In this document: positions 1 to 8,527 of the stretch, one piece after another
Layout of the letters: each line of letters begins with the position of its first letter
How positions within the stretch are numbered: the stretch's first letter is position 1
Position numbers and translations under genes: made by a program
Notes under the pieces: generated by a model
Database searches by the model: none
Told to the model about the DNA's origin: nothing
The model's input: the letters and a program-made list of their open reading frames with translations, nothing else
Origin: Rhizobium sp. R711
Lineage (GTDB): Bacteria; Pseudomonadota; Alphaproteobacteria; Rhizobiales; Rhizobiaceae
DNA length: 64,000 nt
Reading direction: 5' to 3'
NCBI RefSeq assembly: GCF_002211365.1
Contig: NZ_LOKZ01000001.1
Coordinates: forward strand, 620,001 to 684,000

Positions 1-1008
1 GATCCGTTCCGGTCGCATGCGTAGGCAGTTCTTGACGAGATCGCGCATGGTGATCTCGCCTTCGCCTTCGATGTTTGGTGGGCGGGTTTCCAGGCGCACC
101 ACATGCGGCTGCTGCAGCTGCAGTTCGGCCGTGTCTTCGCAGGTGATGACGCGCTCGTCTGTGTCGATGTAGCGGGTGAGGCAGTTGAGCAGCGTCGTCT
201 TGCCCGAGCCGGTGCCGCCCGAAATGACGACGTTGCAGCGGACGCGGCCGATGATCTGGAGCAGCGTCGCACCTTCCGGCGTGATGGCGCCGAAGCGAAC
301 GAGCTGCTCGAGGTTCAGCTTGTCCTTCTTGAACTTGCGGATCGTGAGTGCCGGTCCGTCGATGGCGAGCGGCGGCGCGATGACGTTGACACGAGAACCG
401 TCGGGCAGACGGGCGTCGCAGATTGGGCTTGATTCGTCGACGCGACGGCCAACCTGGCTAACGATACGCTGGCAGATCGACAGCAGCTGCGAATTGTCGC
501 GGAAGCGGATTTCGGATTCGATGGTCTTGCCGCCGACCTCGATGAAGGTCTGACCGGCACCGTTGACCATGATGTCGGCGATGTCGTCTCTGGCCAGCAG
601 TGGCTCGAGCGGACCGTAGCCGAGAACATCGTTACAGATATCTTCGAGCAGTTCTTCCTGCTCGGAGATCGACATCGCGAAGTTCTTGATCGTGATGATG
701 TCGTTGACGATGTCGCGGATTTCTTCGCGCGCACTTTCTCCGTCGAGCTTGGCAAGCTGCGAAAGATCGATCGTATCGATTAGCGCGGAAAAGACTTGCG
801 CTTTCGTGTCGTAGTATTCGTCCGTACGGGTTGGGCGCTTGCGCTGAGGCGTCTGCATCGGTGGCGGCGAAACCTGCTGGCGCGAAGGCTCACGCTGCGG
901 TTCGACCAGAACCGCAGGGGCAGACGGAGAGGGCTGCTGAACCGGCGGAGGCGGCGCGGTCGTGCCGCCCGCCTTGCCAAAACCCTCGTTTCCGCGTTTT
1001 CCGAACAT
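1..1008 (-). CDS. cpaF: CpaF/TadA pilus assembly ATPase, partial (runs off left edge)
   Basis: Cytoplasmic secretion ATPase that powers Flp/Tad pilus assembly. The frame opens at ATG 1008 and stays open for 336 codons to the edge, so the C-terminal part is missing. A Pro/Gln-rich N-terminal tail (about residues 12-60) is followed by the CpaF core. The Walker A motif GGTGSGKTT lies at residues 264-272, after [18 protein letters not shown], which is typical of the family. It is the last visible gene of the minus-strand cpa operon, 29 bases after cpaE; tadB/tadC-type genes are expected beyond the window. Identification is firm. Confidence 0.95.
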   Translation of the reverse strand, partial: MFGKRGNEGFGKAGGTTAPPPPVQQPSPSAPAVLVEPQREPSRQQVSPPPMQTPQRKRPTRTDEYYDTKAQVFSALIDTIDLSQLAKLDGESAREEIRDIVNDIITIKNFAMSISEQEELLEDICNDVLGYGPLEPLLARDDIADIMVNGAGQTFIEVGGKTIESEIRFRDNSQLLSICQRIVSQVGRRVDESSPICDARLPDGSRVNVIAPPLAIDGPALTIRKFKKDKLNLEQLVRFGAITPEGATLLQIIGRVRCNVVISGGTGSGKTTLLNCLTRYIDTDERVITCEDTAELQLQQPHVVRLETRPPNIEGEGEITMRDLVKNCLRMRPERI

Positions 1009-1037
1009 GCCTTATTCCAATCCGATCTTGGCGGGCG

Positions 1038-2315
1038 TCACTTGCGCTTCAGCAGGCCCAGCAATCTGCCCTTGCGTGCTTTCTTGAGGGCAATCCGCCC
1101 GGTCACGATGTGCGATATCTGCGAGAATGTTTCCGCCGTTGGCGACTTTGCATCCATTTCCGAAATCATGCGGCCGCTATTGGCCGCATTGCCGAAGAGG
1201 TTGGCATCAAAGGGGATGATTGCGATCGGGTCGGTTTCCAGCGGTTCGCAGAAATCGGACGGGCTGATCTCCGGCCGTTTCGGCATGCCGACCTGGTTAA
1301 GGATGAGATGTGGCATCTTGTCGTTGGGCCGCATCTTTCTGAGTGCGTCCATCATGTTCTTGGCGTTGCGCAGGTTGGCAAGATCGGGGGACGCGCAGAT
1401 GACGACCTCGTCGACACTACCTAGCACGGATCGCGTCCACTCCGACCAGGCGTGCGGCACGTCGAGGACAGTGATAGGCGCGTTGCGCTGAAGGACATCG
1501 AGGACAGGCTGGAATGCCTGTGGTTCGAAATCATAGGCGCGGTCGAGAAGGGAAGGGGCCGCAAGCAGCGACAGGTGCTCGGAACACTTCGTCAGCAAGC
1601 GATCGAGAAATACTTCATCCAGACGGTCGGGCGCATAGACGGCCTCGGCGATACCCTGGGTCGGGTCCTGGTCAAAGTCGATATTGGCCGTGCCATAGGG
1701 CAGATCGAGATCGGCCAGGATCGTTTCGGTCGAAAACAGGTTGGAGATGCCGAAAGCGCAATTGTGGGCGATCGTCGAGGCGCCGACGCCGCCCTTGGCG
1801 CCGATGAAGGCGATGCTGCGGCCAAGCGGTTCCGCATCCGGGTCAACGAAGATCGTCGCCATTGCCGCCATGATGTCCGGCATGGCGACGGGCTGGACCA
1901 TATATTCGGAAATCCCATTGCGTACGAGTTCGCGGTAAAGCGGGATGTCGTTGTAGTAGCCGACGATGATGACCTTGGTGGAAGGGTCGCAAACGGCGGC
2001 AAGCGGCGCCAGCTCGCTGAGCAGGCTCGCAGCTCCCGCCTTGGTTTCGAGAATGATCAGATTTGGCGTTGGTGCTGTCGTAAACATGTTCGCGGCGGCC
2101 GCAATGCCGCCGCTGGTGATCCGCAAGCCGACCTTGGACATACGGCGGTCATGGCTGCAGCGCTCCATGACCCGCTGCAATTCTTCGCTCTCGCAGAAGG
2201 CGTGGACCGAGATGCGAGGAAGTGGGCGCATGTTCTCGAGTTCGGCCATGCGAATGGCATCCTCGGCGTAGCGCAGCTCCGTCGTATTCTTGATCTCGTA
2301 TTCGACTGTACTCAT
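1038..2315 (-). CDS. cpaE: CpaE pilus assembly/localization ATPase (MinD/ParA-like)
   Basis: 425 residues. The N-terminal part (about 35-160) resembles an atypical receiver domain (VIIVGYYNDIPLYRELVRNG). The C-terminal part is a MinD/ParA-type ATPase with the deviant Walker A KGGVGAS at about 174-180. In Caulobacter, CpaE places the pilus machinery at the pole. The start follows an AGGA sequence about 7 bases upstream. It lies between cpaD (18-base gap) and cpaF (29-base gap) and is surely cotranscribed with them. The Ser in place of the usual Lys/Thr after the glycine loop is seen in CpaE proteins, so it is not a defect. Confidence 0.93.
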   Translation of the reverse strand: MSTVEYEIKNTTELRYAEDAIRMAELENMRPLPRISVHAFCESEELQRVMERCSHDRRMSKVGLRITSGGIAAAANMFTTAPTPNLIILETKAGAASLLSELAPLAAVCDPSTKVIIVGYYNDIPLYRELVRNGISEYMVQPVAMPDIMAAMATIFVDPDAEPLGRSIAFIGAKGGVGASTIAHNCAFGISNLFSTETILADLDLPYGTANIDFDQDPTQGIAEAVYAPDRLDEVFLDRLLTKCSEHLSLLAAPSLLDRAYDFEPQAFQPVLDVLQRNAPITVLDVPHAWSEWTRSVLGSVDEVVICASPDLANLRNAKNMMDALRKMRPNDKMPHLILNQVGMPKRPEISPSDFCEPLETDPIAIIPFDANLFGNAANSGRMISEMDAKSPTAETFSQISHIVTGRIALKKARKGRLLGLLKRK

Positions 2316-2333
2316 CGTTCGGTCCTAAACTGA

Positions 2334-3086
2334 TCAGAAGGTGCTGGAGCTGCTGCTGAGGTCTTCGATCGTGCTTGTCGTTTCGCGATACTCTTTAATC
2401 GCGGCGTTACGACGGGTCGCATCGATCGGGGTCATGCCGCGAGGCGCAATCAGGTCTTCAGGGTTCGCTATCTGGGCGGCCAGGTTGTTTTGCGTTGCGC
2501 AGCCGAAATTGTAGTAATTCTGGTTGTTGAAATCGTTGATCATGTCTCTCGGCCACTGACCGCACTGCGAGGTCATCGCCGTCGTTCCGACGAAGGTCAG
2601 GCGGATCGGAGCCGCGTCTCCAGCACCGTTGGCCGCGTAGGTGCTGTTGACGATCTTGGAGCTCGCGATGCCGCGGGCCGACAGTTCGGCGCGCACCTGG
2701 CCGCGCAGCTGGCGGGCGGCTGCTGCATTGGGCGACCCTTCGGGCGTCAGCAAGTAGACCGGTCCGGTGGCCCTCGAGGTGTAGTTCTGCGCGAAGCCAC
2801 GGATCATGTCGCGCTGGGCGATGTTGAGGCGGCGGTCCGTCGAAGCGACAGGGATATCGACCGACTGCTCGGCTTCGGCAACCACGATCGGGTGGCGCTG
2901 ACGATAATCGTCGGGAATGCCGCCGGTCGTCAGTTCGTCGTGGGAGGCGCAGCCGGAAAGAAGCGCGGCCGCCACGGCGACTACGCTCAGCAGTGATCTC
3001 GAAAGGCGAGTTTCATGCACAGTGCGCTGTTTGTGGGCCATCTGCTGATCTCTGTGTTGGGCCATTGTTGATTCTGCCGCGGTCAT
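2334..3086 (-). CDS. cpaD: CpaD pilus assembly lipoprotein
   Basis: 250 residues with a type II signal peptide: a hydrophobic stretch ends in the lipobox LLSGC (Cys near residue 46), so an outer-membrane lipoprotein is expected. The rest matches the CpaD family, including a DMIRGFAQNYTSRATG segment and a Cys pair late in the protein. The ATG at 3086 overlaps the cpaC stop as ATGA, implying translational coupling, although in-frame ATGs at residues 8 and 16 would shorten the long N-region. CpaD is thought to help the CpaC secretin reach or stay in the outer membrane. Confidence 0.9.
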   Translation of the reverse strand: MTAAESTMAQHRDQQMAHKQRTVHETRLSRSLLSVVAVAAALLSGCASHDELTTGGIPDDYRQRHPIVVAEAEQSVDIPVASTDRRLNIAQRDMIRGFAQNYTSRATGPVYLLTPEGSPNAAAARQLRGQVRAELSARGIASSKIVNSTYAANGAGDAAPIRLTFVGTTAMTSQCGQWPRDMINDFNNQNYYNFGCATQNNLAAQIANPEDLIAPRGMTPIDATRRNAAIKEYRETTSTIEDLSSSSSTF

Positions 3087-4588
3087 TTGTAGATGAACCC
3101 GATGGAGCCATGGAATTGGGCGTCGGCAACGGGCGTTTCGCGGCCGCCGTAAACCTTGTTGACGCGATTGAGCAGGAAAGCCGAAGCATCGTTTTCCGGG
3201 CTGAAGTTGTCGTCCGGACGGTTGAGCTGATTGCGAGCAACCGGGCGCACGAGATAGGGCGTTGCGATGATCACCAGCTCGGTTTCGTCGCGCTCGACCG
3301 TGCGCTGCCGGAACAGCGTGCCAAGCAGCGGGATCTTGTTGACCCCGGGCGTACCATTCGAAGTCTGCGAAACGTTGTCGCGGATCAGGCCGGCAAGCGC
3401 GATCGAGCCGCCGGAGGGAAGCTCGACGGAGGTCTCCGCAGAGCGGCGTTGATAGGTTGGCGTCGATCCGGACACCGAAGGTGCGGGCTCCGAGACGTTC
3501 GTCTTGATCTCCAGGCTGATGCGGCCCGAGGAAAGCACGACAGGCTTGAAGGCGAGATTGATGCCGTAGTTATAGGGAACGATCGTGACGTTGCCGTCAC
3601 TATCGGTCGTCGAATAGAGCACTTGGCCGCCGGAATTGAAGGTTGCTGCCTGGCCGGAAATGGCAGTCAGGGTCGGCTCCGCCAGCGTCTTGACCACCTT
3701 GGCCTGCTCAAGTGCGTTCAGATAGGTCGAAATGTCGTATTTGCCGATCGAGCTCTTGAAGAGGGCGGCGAGACCGCCGCCCACGACCGCGGTAGCGCTA
3801 TCAGCGCTAGGGGAGCCCAGCTGGGCGACCGAAAGACCCCCCGAATTCGAAACCAGATTGTCGAAGCCGAGCTGCTTCAAAACCTCACGACGAACTTCGG
3901 CGATGGTGACCTTCAACGTCACCTGATCTTCGCCTTGGATCTGCAGAAGGTTGACCACCTGCGAAACCTGGCGACCTTCGGCAAACAGTGCCACGGAGCT
4001 GTCTCCGCCGGAACCGGTCGCGGTTTCCGTACGTGTCGTGGCCTCGCCGCCTTTCAAGAACACTTGTGCCAGATCCGCGGCCTGGGCTGCATCCTGCGGT
4101 GTGCGAACCGTACCCGTTAGCACGATATTGTCCGAGACGATCTCGACCTTGATGCAGGAGTCGGGGATGAAGCGCCGCAAATTAGCTTCCAGGCCCGCGA
4201 CGTCGCGCTCGATCGCGATATCTAGACTGACGATCTGCTGGCCGTCGGCGCCGAAAATGAAAATGTTCGTCTGCCCTACGGTCTTGCCGAAGAGATAGAT
4301 ACGCCGCGAGCTACGAGTGACTGCATCGGCCATGGAAGGGTCCGACACGAGGATATCGTGGGCATCGACGGGTAGATCGACGACGATCGCCTTCTTCAAG
4401 CCGAGTTTCAAGCTGCGATGGGCGCCGGGACCCGTCTGGGTTATCGTCACCATACCGTCGGAATTGGCCCATGCTGCACTCGGGCCGAAGACCGGGGCGA
4501 AAGCGCCCGGCACAGCGCCGGTAAACCCGATCGCAAAGGACAAGCACCCTGCCGTCAAGGGCTTCATATGGCGCTTCAGATTGCCCAT
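3083..4588 (-). CDS. cpaC: CpaC/RcpA outer-membrane secretin of the Flp pilus
   Basis: About 501 residues: signal peptide, then a pilus/secretin N-domain (LKLGLKKAIVVDLP, about 60-135), a BON-like segment, and a C-terminal secretin domain with VELPSGGSIALAGLIRDN and VIIATPYLVRPV. It forms the outer-membrane channel for the pilus. Two in-frame ATGs stand at 4594 and 4588; AAAGGA lies too close to the first and about 7 bases before the second, so I prefer 4588. It sits between cpaB and cpaD with a 4-base overlap downstream. Its N-domain is paralogous to the separate protein at 6711-7121. Confidence 0.92.
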   Translation of the reverse strand: MGNLKRHMKPLTAGCLSFAIGFTGAVPGAFAPVFGPSAAWANSDGMVTITQTGPGAHRSLKLGLKKAIVVDLPVDAHDILVSDPSMADAVTRSSRRIYLFGKTVGQTNIFIFGADGQQIVSLDIAIERDVAGLEANLRRFIPDSCIKVEIVSDNIVLTGTVRTPQDAAQAADLAQVFLKGGEATTRTETATGSGGDSSVALFAEGRQVSQVVNLLQIQGEDQVTLKVTIAEVRREVLKQLGFDNLVSNSGGLSVAQLGSPSADSATAVVGGGLAALFKSSIGKYDISTYLNALEQAKVVKTLAEPTLTAISGQAATFNSGGQVLYSTTDSDGNVTIVPYNYGINLAFKPVVLSSGRISLEIKTNVSEPAPSVSGSTPTYQRRSAETSVELPSGGSIALAGLIRDNVSQTSNGTPGVNKIPLLGTLFRQRTVERDETELVIIATPYLVRPVARNQLNRPDDNFSPENDASAFLLNRVNKVYGGRETPVADAQFHGSIGFIYK

Positions 4589-4599
4589 TCCCATTTCCT

Positions 4600-5415
4600 T
4601 TACTCAGCCTTCGGCGCGCTGCTGCTGTCTGTAACGATAGAGCCTGATTTGATGACTTGGACGAGGGCGTTGCCGTTGTCGCCGCTGAGCAGGTAGTCCG
4701 CGGCGCTGGTATCCTGCTCCTCAGCGTCGGCGACGGAGCGCAATGCCAACGACAGCCGGTCGGCCATTTGCTGGGCAACGGCCAGTACCTTGGTCTGGTC
4801 GGGGGTCAGCTCCAGCGTTGCCGTGGTGCCGACCACGGCTTTGGAGCCATCTTCCTTTTCCTGGATCTGCTGGTCGATCGCGAGCACGCGCACATTGCTG
4901 AGCACGGTCTCGGTCAGATATTTGTCGGCTTCCTTGGACTTGCGGACCATGATGACGTCGACGCGGTCGTTCGGCAGGATGAAGCCGCCGGCACCTGTCG
5001 CAACCGAGATTTCGGTTGCGACTGCACGTTTCCCGGAGGGCAGCAGCGAGGACATGATGCGGCTGTTCGAGTCGGCAATCTTTTCCGCGCGGATCGGTTC
5101 GCCCTCGAAGATCGGAAGGCGAACGACGGCGCCCTGCATGTCTTTCAGAGCATCGGGCTTGTCGGATTCGGTGATAAAGCCCTGGACGACGCCACTCTGC
5201 GGCCATCCCATCCAGTGAACCGCTTTGTCATCCAATCTGGCGCCGACCGGCAGATTGGCGCTGGAGACGAGCACGTTGACAGTCGGCTCCTTCTCGACGA
5301 CCGACTGAACCTGGGTGACGACGGAACCACGGCCCGCGAGGCTCATCGCCAGCACACCGGCAAGGCCGGCTGCCACGACGGCCACTCCAAGTATCATAAG
5401 GCGGGCGGGTTTCAT
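4600..5415 (-). CDS. cpaB: CpaB/RcpC pilus assembly protein (SAF domain)
   Basis: 271 residues. An N-terminal membrane anchor (about 6-28) is followed by a SAF domain (SSANLPVGARLDDKAVHW, about 50-115) and a RcpC-type domain (RAVATEISVATGAGGFILPNDRVDVIMV). CpaB is a periplasmic part of the Tad secretion machine and is proposed to stabilise the secretin. GAGGA lies about 7 bases before the ATG. It is the first gene of the cpaB-F run; a 111-base gap separates it from cpaA, and that gap contains a CtrA-type box, suggesting its own promoter. Confidence 0.92.
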   Translation of the reverse strand: MKPARLMILGVAVVAAGLAGVLAMSLAGRGSVVTQVQSVVEKEPTVNVLVSSANLPVGARLDDKAVHWMGWPQSGVVQGFITESDKPDALKDMQGAVVRLPIFEGEPIRAEKIADSNSRIMSSLLPSGKRAVATEISVATGAGGFILPNDRVDVIMVRKSKEADKYLTETVLSNVRVLAIDQQIQEKEDGSKAVVGTTATLELTPDQTKVLAVAQQMADRLSLALRSVADAEEQDTSAADYLLSGDNGNALVQVIKSGSIVTDSSSAPKAE

Positions 5416-5504
5416 CGAACGTTCCTCGGGGATTCGCGCTATTCGCCCCGGAGAATGGCCCGCAATTGGTATAATTATGGTTAATGAAAGGCTTCGAGTT
5501 TAGG

Positions 5505-5519
5505 TTAACTGAGAATTAA
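5505..5519 (-). promoter_or_regulatory. CtrA-box-like site TTAA-N7-TTAA upstream of cpaB
   Basis: TTAACTGAGAATTAA is an exact match to TTAA-N7-TTAA, the consensus of the alphaproteobacterial cell-cycle regulator CtrA. It lies about 90 bases upstream of the cpaB start, and in Caulobacter CtrA controls pilin expression. The site is seen; binding by CtrA is inferred. Confidence 0.55.
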
Positions 5520-5526
5520 CTTGCCG

Positions 5527-6039
5527 TTACTTCAGTCCTTTAAGTGCTGCCAGGAAAAGCGGCGAAGAGGGAAAGGCCATAAACCCGCCGATCGCGATCG
5601 CAATGCCATAGGGGATCTTCTTGGCCATGAGAATAGAGTTTGGCACCGGCAATCCGACGGCAAGGATCAAGTTGGCTTGTGCGCGGATCATGAGGATCAG
5701 CAGCGTCGCGGCGCCACCGATCAAGCTGACATAGACAAGGAATTCGAAGAGAGAAGAGTTGAGGCCGAACCATAGTGAGACAGCAGTTAACAGCTTCGCG
5801 TCGCCGCCACCCATCACGTTCAACGCGAAGAGTGCAAAACAGGCGGCGAAGACAGCGGCGCCTGCAGCCACGTGCGCGCCGATCGCGGCAAGTGGCAAAC
5901 CCATTGACAATACGATAGGAAAAAATGCGGCAACAAGAATGACCGAGACCCTGTTCGGGATTGTCATTGTCAAAAGATCCGACAACGCTGCGATAGTCAG
6001 GCAGAGCGGGAAAATCAAGAAAACTGTGGCCGCGGTCAT
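5527..6039 (-). CDS. cpaA: CpaA/TadV prepilin peptidase (A24 family)
   Basis: 170-residue polytopic membrane aspartyl peptidase that removes the Flp prepilin leader. The two catalytic aspartates are visible: D21 in SDLLTMTIPN and D80 in the GGGD motif (77-80). It is the short form without the N-methyltransferase domain, as usual for TadV/CpaA. I chose ATG 6039 because AGGAG lies 8-9 bases upstream; the longer TTG frame starts inside the T-run of the preceding pilin terminator. It follows the pilin gene, its substrate, and precedes cpaB by 111 bases. Confidence 0.92.
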   Translation of the reverse strand: MTAATVFLIFPLCLTIAALSDLLTMTIPNRVSVILVAAFFPIVLSMGLPLAAIGAHVAAGAAVFAACFALFALNVMGGGDAKLLTAVSLWFGLNSSLFEFLVYVSLIGGAATLLILMIRAQANLILAVGLPVPNSILMAKKIPYGIAIAIGGFMAFPSSPLFLAALKGLK

Positions 6040-6055
6040 GCTCAGTATCTCCTGC

Positions 6056-6091
6056 AAAAAAAAGGCTCACGGTGCCATTGGTCCGTGAGCC
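6056..6091 (-). terminator. Rho-independent terminator after the pilin gene
   Basis: On the minus strand a perfect 9-bp stem (GGCTCACGG / CCGTGAGCC) with a 10-base loop is followed by eight T. It lies between the pilin stop and cpaA. It would favour high pilin expression over the assembly genes. Confidence 0.9.
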
Positions 6092-6124
6092 CCTAAGAAC
6101 AAAATGCGTACCTAGTACGGTCAA

Positions 6125-6304
6125 TCAGGTCGGCGTCTTGCTGCTGATCGTGTTGGACAGGTTGTTGAACATGATGTTCAGTTTGCTGCCCAGTGCAGTT
6201 GCGCCGGTGATGAGCGCGACGGAGATCAGCGCTGCGATCAGGCCGTATTCAATTGCGGTCGCGCCGGATTCGTCCTTCAGAAAACGGCTAACAAGCTTGG
6301 TCAT
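6125..6304 (-). CDS. pilA: Flp/Fap-type pilin (type IVb prepilin)
   Basis: 59-residue precursor starting MTKLVSRFLKDESG. The prepilin peptidase site is after G14, giving a mature pilin starting ATAIEY with Glu at +5 and Tyr at +6, the hallmark of Flp pilins; a hydrophobic helix follows (GLIAALISVALITGATAL). The mature subunit is 45 residues. ATG 6304 is preceded by AGGAG at a spacing of about 5 bases, whereas a longer upstream frame has no such site. It is the major pilus subunit, followed by a strong terminator and then its peptidase gene cpaA. Confidence 0.93.
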   Translation of the reverse strand: MTKLVSRFLKDESGATAIEYGLIAALISVALITGATALGSKLNIMFNNLSNTISSKTPT

Positions 6305-6710
6305 GGTAACTCCTAACTCCAGTTGATGTTCAGCACGTCCGCCAACTGTTGCCGTTGATCGGATTGCCACAATTTAGCGCGGCCCTATTTCCATCAACTT
6401 AAAGAGTAGAGTTACTGCTTCGTAAACGACGACCAACACTTGAGAACGGTAAGTATCCGCTTGCGTCATTGTTTAGAATTTTAGGAAAAAGCTCGTGTGC
6501 CGTTTCGTAGTTGAGACTAGGGAAACTTGGGAGTGTCCCGCCGATAGTTCAAAATGGCGCCCAAATAGGCCTCCGTTTATGCAAAGGTTGTCTCCAAATG
6601 GCGCGCCAAATCAGGATTGCGGACGCAACAGAAATGGAATTAAAGCTTCATTCACCAATTTTTCTCATGCTGTTTCGTAAAATCGCCGTAACTCTTGAGA
6701 GAGAATCAAA
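6305..6710. other. Divergent intergenic region between pilin and pilus accessory genes
   Basis: 406 bases, clearly richer in A+T than the flanking genes, with promoters expected in both directions. I see no convincing gene here. It contains two similar ATGGCGC-centred repeats (6551-6570 and 6593-6614) and three TTCGTA motifs. A TTAA-N9-TTAC sequence near 6400 does not fit the CtrA consensus. Confidence 0.6.
6551..6614. repeat. Two related near-palindromic repeats, 44 bp apart
   Basis: AAAATGGCGCCCAAATAGG at 6551 and CAAATGGCGCGCCAAATCAGG-like sequence at 6595. The second contains the perfect palindrome TGGCGCGCCA (6599-6608). The ATGGCGC cores start 44 bp apart, about four helical turns. They could be paired operator sites for the divergent pilus genes; function is unproven. 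Confidence 0.5.
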
Positions 6711-7121
6711 ATGTTGCCGAGTGGCAAGAGGATTATCCTGGCCAGCTTTCTTGCCGCCGTCGGCTTTAGCGAATCCGCGCTCGCGCAGCAGGATGTTCTG
6801 CGGGTCTATATGGACCAGGCGCGCGTTCTGAAGCTCGATCGCCCTGTGAGCAAGGTGATCGTCGGCAATGCCAAGGTTGCGGATGCGACCGTCGCCGATG
6901 CAAAAACGATCGTGCTGACCGGACGCAGCTTCGGAACAACCAACCTTGTGCTGCTCGACGTCGACGGCAATGCAATTCTGGACGAAAGCATCCTGGTGTC
7001 GATCGACGAAGCAAACACCGTCCGTGTGTTTCGACAAACGGAGCGCTCGGTCCTTTCCTGCACGCCCAATTGCGAACAGCATAGCCAGCAAGGAACCGAA
7101 GCTGCGGCGGCAGCTCAATAG
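6711..7121 (+). CDS. Stand-alone secretin N-domain (pilus assembly) protein
   Basis: 136 residues. A signal peptide (about 1-25, ending ALAQQ) is followed by one pilus/secretin N-terminal domain (VLKLDRPVSKVIVGNAKVAD...TNLVLLDVDGN, about 33-105) and a short tail with two Cys (CTPNC). The same fold opens CpaC at 3083-4588, but no secretin barrel follows here. GAGAGA lies about 6 bases before the ATG. It is divergent from the pilin and followed by two TadE-type genes, so a periplasmic accessory role in the same pilus is likely. Such small relatives are known in rhizobial pilus loci; their exact role is not. Confidence 0.8.
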   Translation: MLPSGKRIILASFLAAVGFSESALAQQDVLRVYMDQARVLKLDRPVSKVIVGNAKVADATVADAKTIVLTGRSFGTTNLVLLDVDGNAILDESILVSIDEANTVRVFRQTERSVLSCTPNCEQHSQQGTEAAAAAQ

Positions 7122-7237
7122 TCAGCCGCCATCTCTCGTTCGTCAGCCTTCCGTTAAACTTCTGATCCGGCTTGAAACGGAAAATCAACGATCGCGCCTT
7201 ACAAAGGTGTAGTCGTCGCTGTCCCCGGATGCATGCC

Positions 7238-7855
7238 ATGAAGGAAGTGGATCAAGTCGCGGACGCAGCCTCCCGCCGCCATAAGCGGAAAGGGCTGCGA
7301 TTAACCGCCTTTGCGCGCTCCCGTGACGGGGCGGCCGCTATCGAATTCGCGCTCCTTGCCATACCCTATTTCATGGTGGTCTTTGCGATCATCGAGACAT
7401 TCGTCGCCTTTGCAGGCGAGGAACTCTTGTCCAATGCGGTCGATACCATGAGCCGCAAGATGCGAACCGGACAGATCACGCCGGCAAACACGGATGTGAC
7501 GGCGTTCAGAACGGCGTTATGTAATGAGATTTCGATCCTGATCGCATGCTCTTCAACGGAAGTGGCCACTCCCAGCAAGCTCTTCATCGACGTCCAGAAC
7601 TTCTCCACATTTGCGGCTATTCCGGCCACCATACCCAGAACGTCGACCGACACCTATGCGGACATCAAGACATCGGACTTCAAATATCTGCCGGGAGGCT
7701 CCGGGACGATCAACATGGTCCGCGCCTATTACCGCTGGCAGGTCATAACCGACCTGATCAGGCCTTACATCACGAACGTCCGCCCGACCGATGGGTCGTC
7801 ATCATATTTTCTGATGGTCGCCACGACGGCGTTCCAGAATGAGCAGTACCCATAA
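7238..7855 (+). CDS. TadE-like pilus assembly protein (pseudopilin)
   Basis: About 205 residues. After a basic N-terminus comes the TadE signature RDGAAAIEFALLAIPYFMVVFAIIE, a prepilin-like membrane helix with the G/AIEFALL motif, and then an extracytoplasmic domain. TadE/F proteins are minor pseudopilins needed for Flp pilus assembly. The start is uncertain: ATGs at 7229 and 7238 are both possible with weak ribosome sites, and a TTG further upstream is less likely. Its stop overlaps the next start as TAATG. Confidence 0.82.
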   Translation: MKEVDQVADAASRRHKRKGLRLTAFARSRDGAAAIEFALLAIPYFMVVFAIIETFVAFAGEELLSNAVDTMSRKMRTGQITPANTDVTAFRTALCNEISILIACSSTEVATPSKLFIDVQNFSTFAAIPATIPRTSTDTYADIKTSDFKYLPGGSGTINMVRAYYRWQVITDLIRPYITNVRPTDGSSSYFLMVATTAFQNEQYP

Positions 7856-8430
7856 TGGCAGGTCGTGGCGTACTGATCCGGCTTCATCAACTCGCAAGAC
7901 GCTTCACCGGCGACCGGCAGGGCGTCGGCGCGATCGAGTTCGCCATCCTGTTCCCGATCCTGGTGATGCTCTACATCGGTGCGTTCGAGATCACGATCGG
8001 CCTCAGCATGAGCAAGCGGGCAAGCCGCGCAGCCGGCATGATCACGGATATCGTGACGCAGCAGAAAAGCGTAACCAAGTCGTGGCTTGCCGATATGCCC
8101 TCGGTCGCCTCCGCAGTGTTCGTGCCATATGGTTCGACCGGCCTTACGATCAAGATCACCGGAATTTCTCTCGACAGTGCCGCAAATCCGACGGTGGCAT
8201 GGTCATGGGCGCAGGATGGCAGTCGTCCCTACGTCGTGAATTCCGCCACGACGGTGCCGACCGATATGAAGAAGGCCGATATCTTTCTGGTTCGGACCGA
8301 ACTGAGCATCCCTTATAAGCTGTTCCTATTTGCACCCAACCTGGTGCCGAATGACAGCACGATCACCATCAGCCGCAGTTACTTCTATCTCCCCCGTGTG
8401 GACAGCTCCGTTGCCTGCAGCGATTGCTGA
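7855..8430 (+). CDS. TadE/TadF-like pilus assembly protein (pseudopilin)
   Basis: 191 residues with the motif GVGAIEFAILFPILVMLYIGAFEITIGLSMSKRASRAA at about 24-61, the prepilin-like helix of the TadE/F family, followed by an extracytoplasmic domain ending in two Cys (ACSDC). The start overlaps the stop of the preceding TadE gene (TAATG), so the two are coupled. Together they would supply the two minor pseudopilins of the locus. A TadG-like protein with a von Willebrand domain is not seen here. Confidence 0.82.
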   Translation: MAGRGVLIRLHQLARRFTGDRQGVGAIEFAILFPILVMLYIGAFEITIGLSMSKRASRAAGMITDIVTQQKSVTKSWLADMPSVASAVFVPYGSTGLTIKITGISLDSAANPTVAWSWAQDGSRPYVVNSATTVPTDMKKADIFLVRTELSIPYKLFLFAPNLVPNDSTITISRSYFYLPRVDSSVACSDC

Positions 8431-8527
8431 CGCCCCGAGCTCGTTTGCCAAGTCCGCTCTGCCGTTATAAGGCTTGCGGAGCGGACCGCGATGGGCGGGC
8501 CGACGAATTTCTGTCGCTGGGTGGAGC

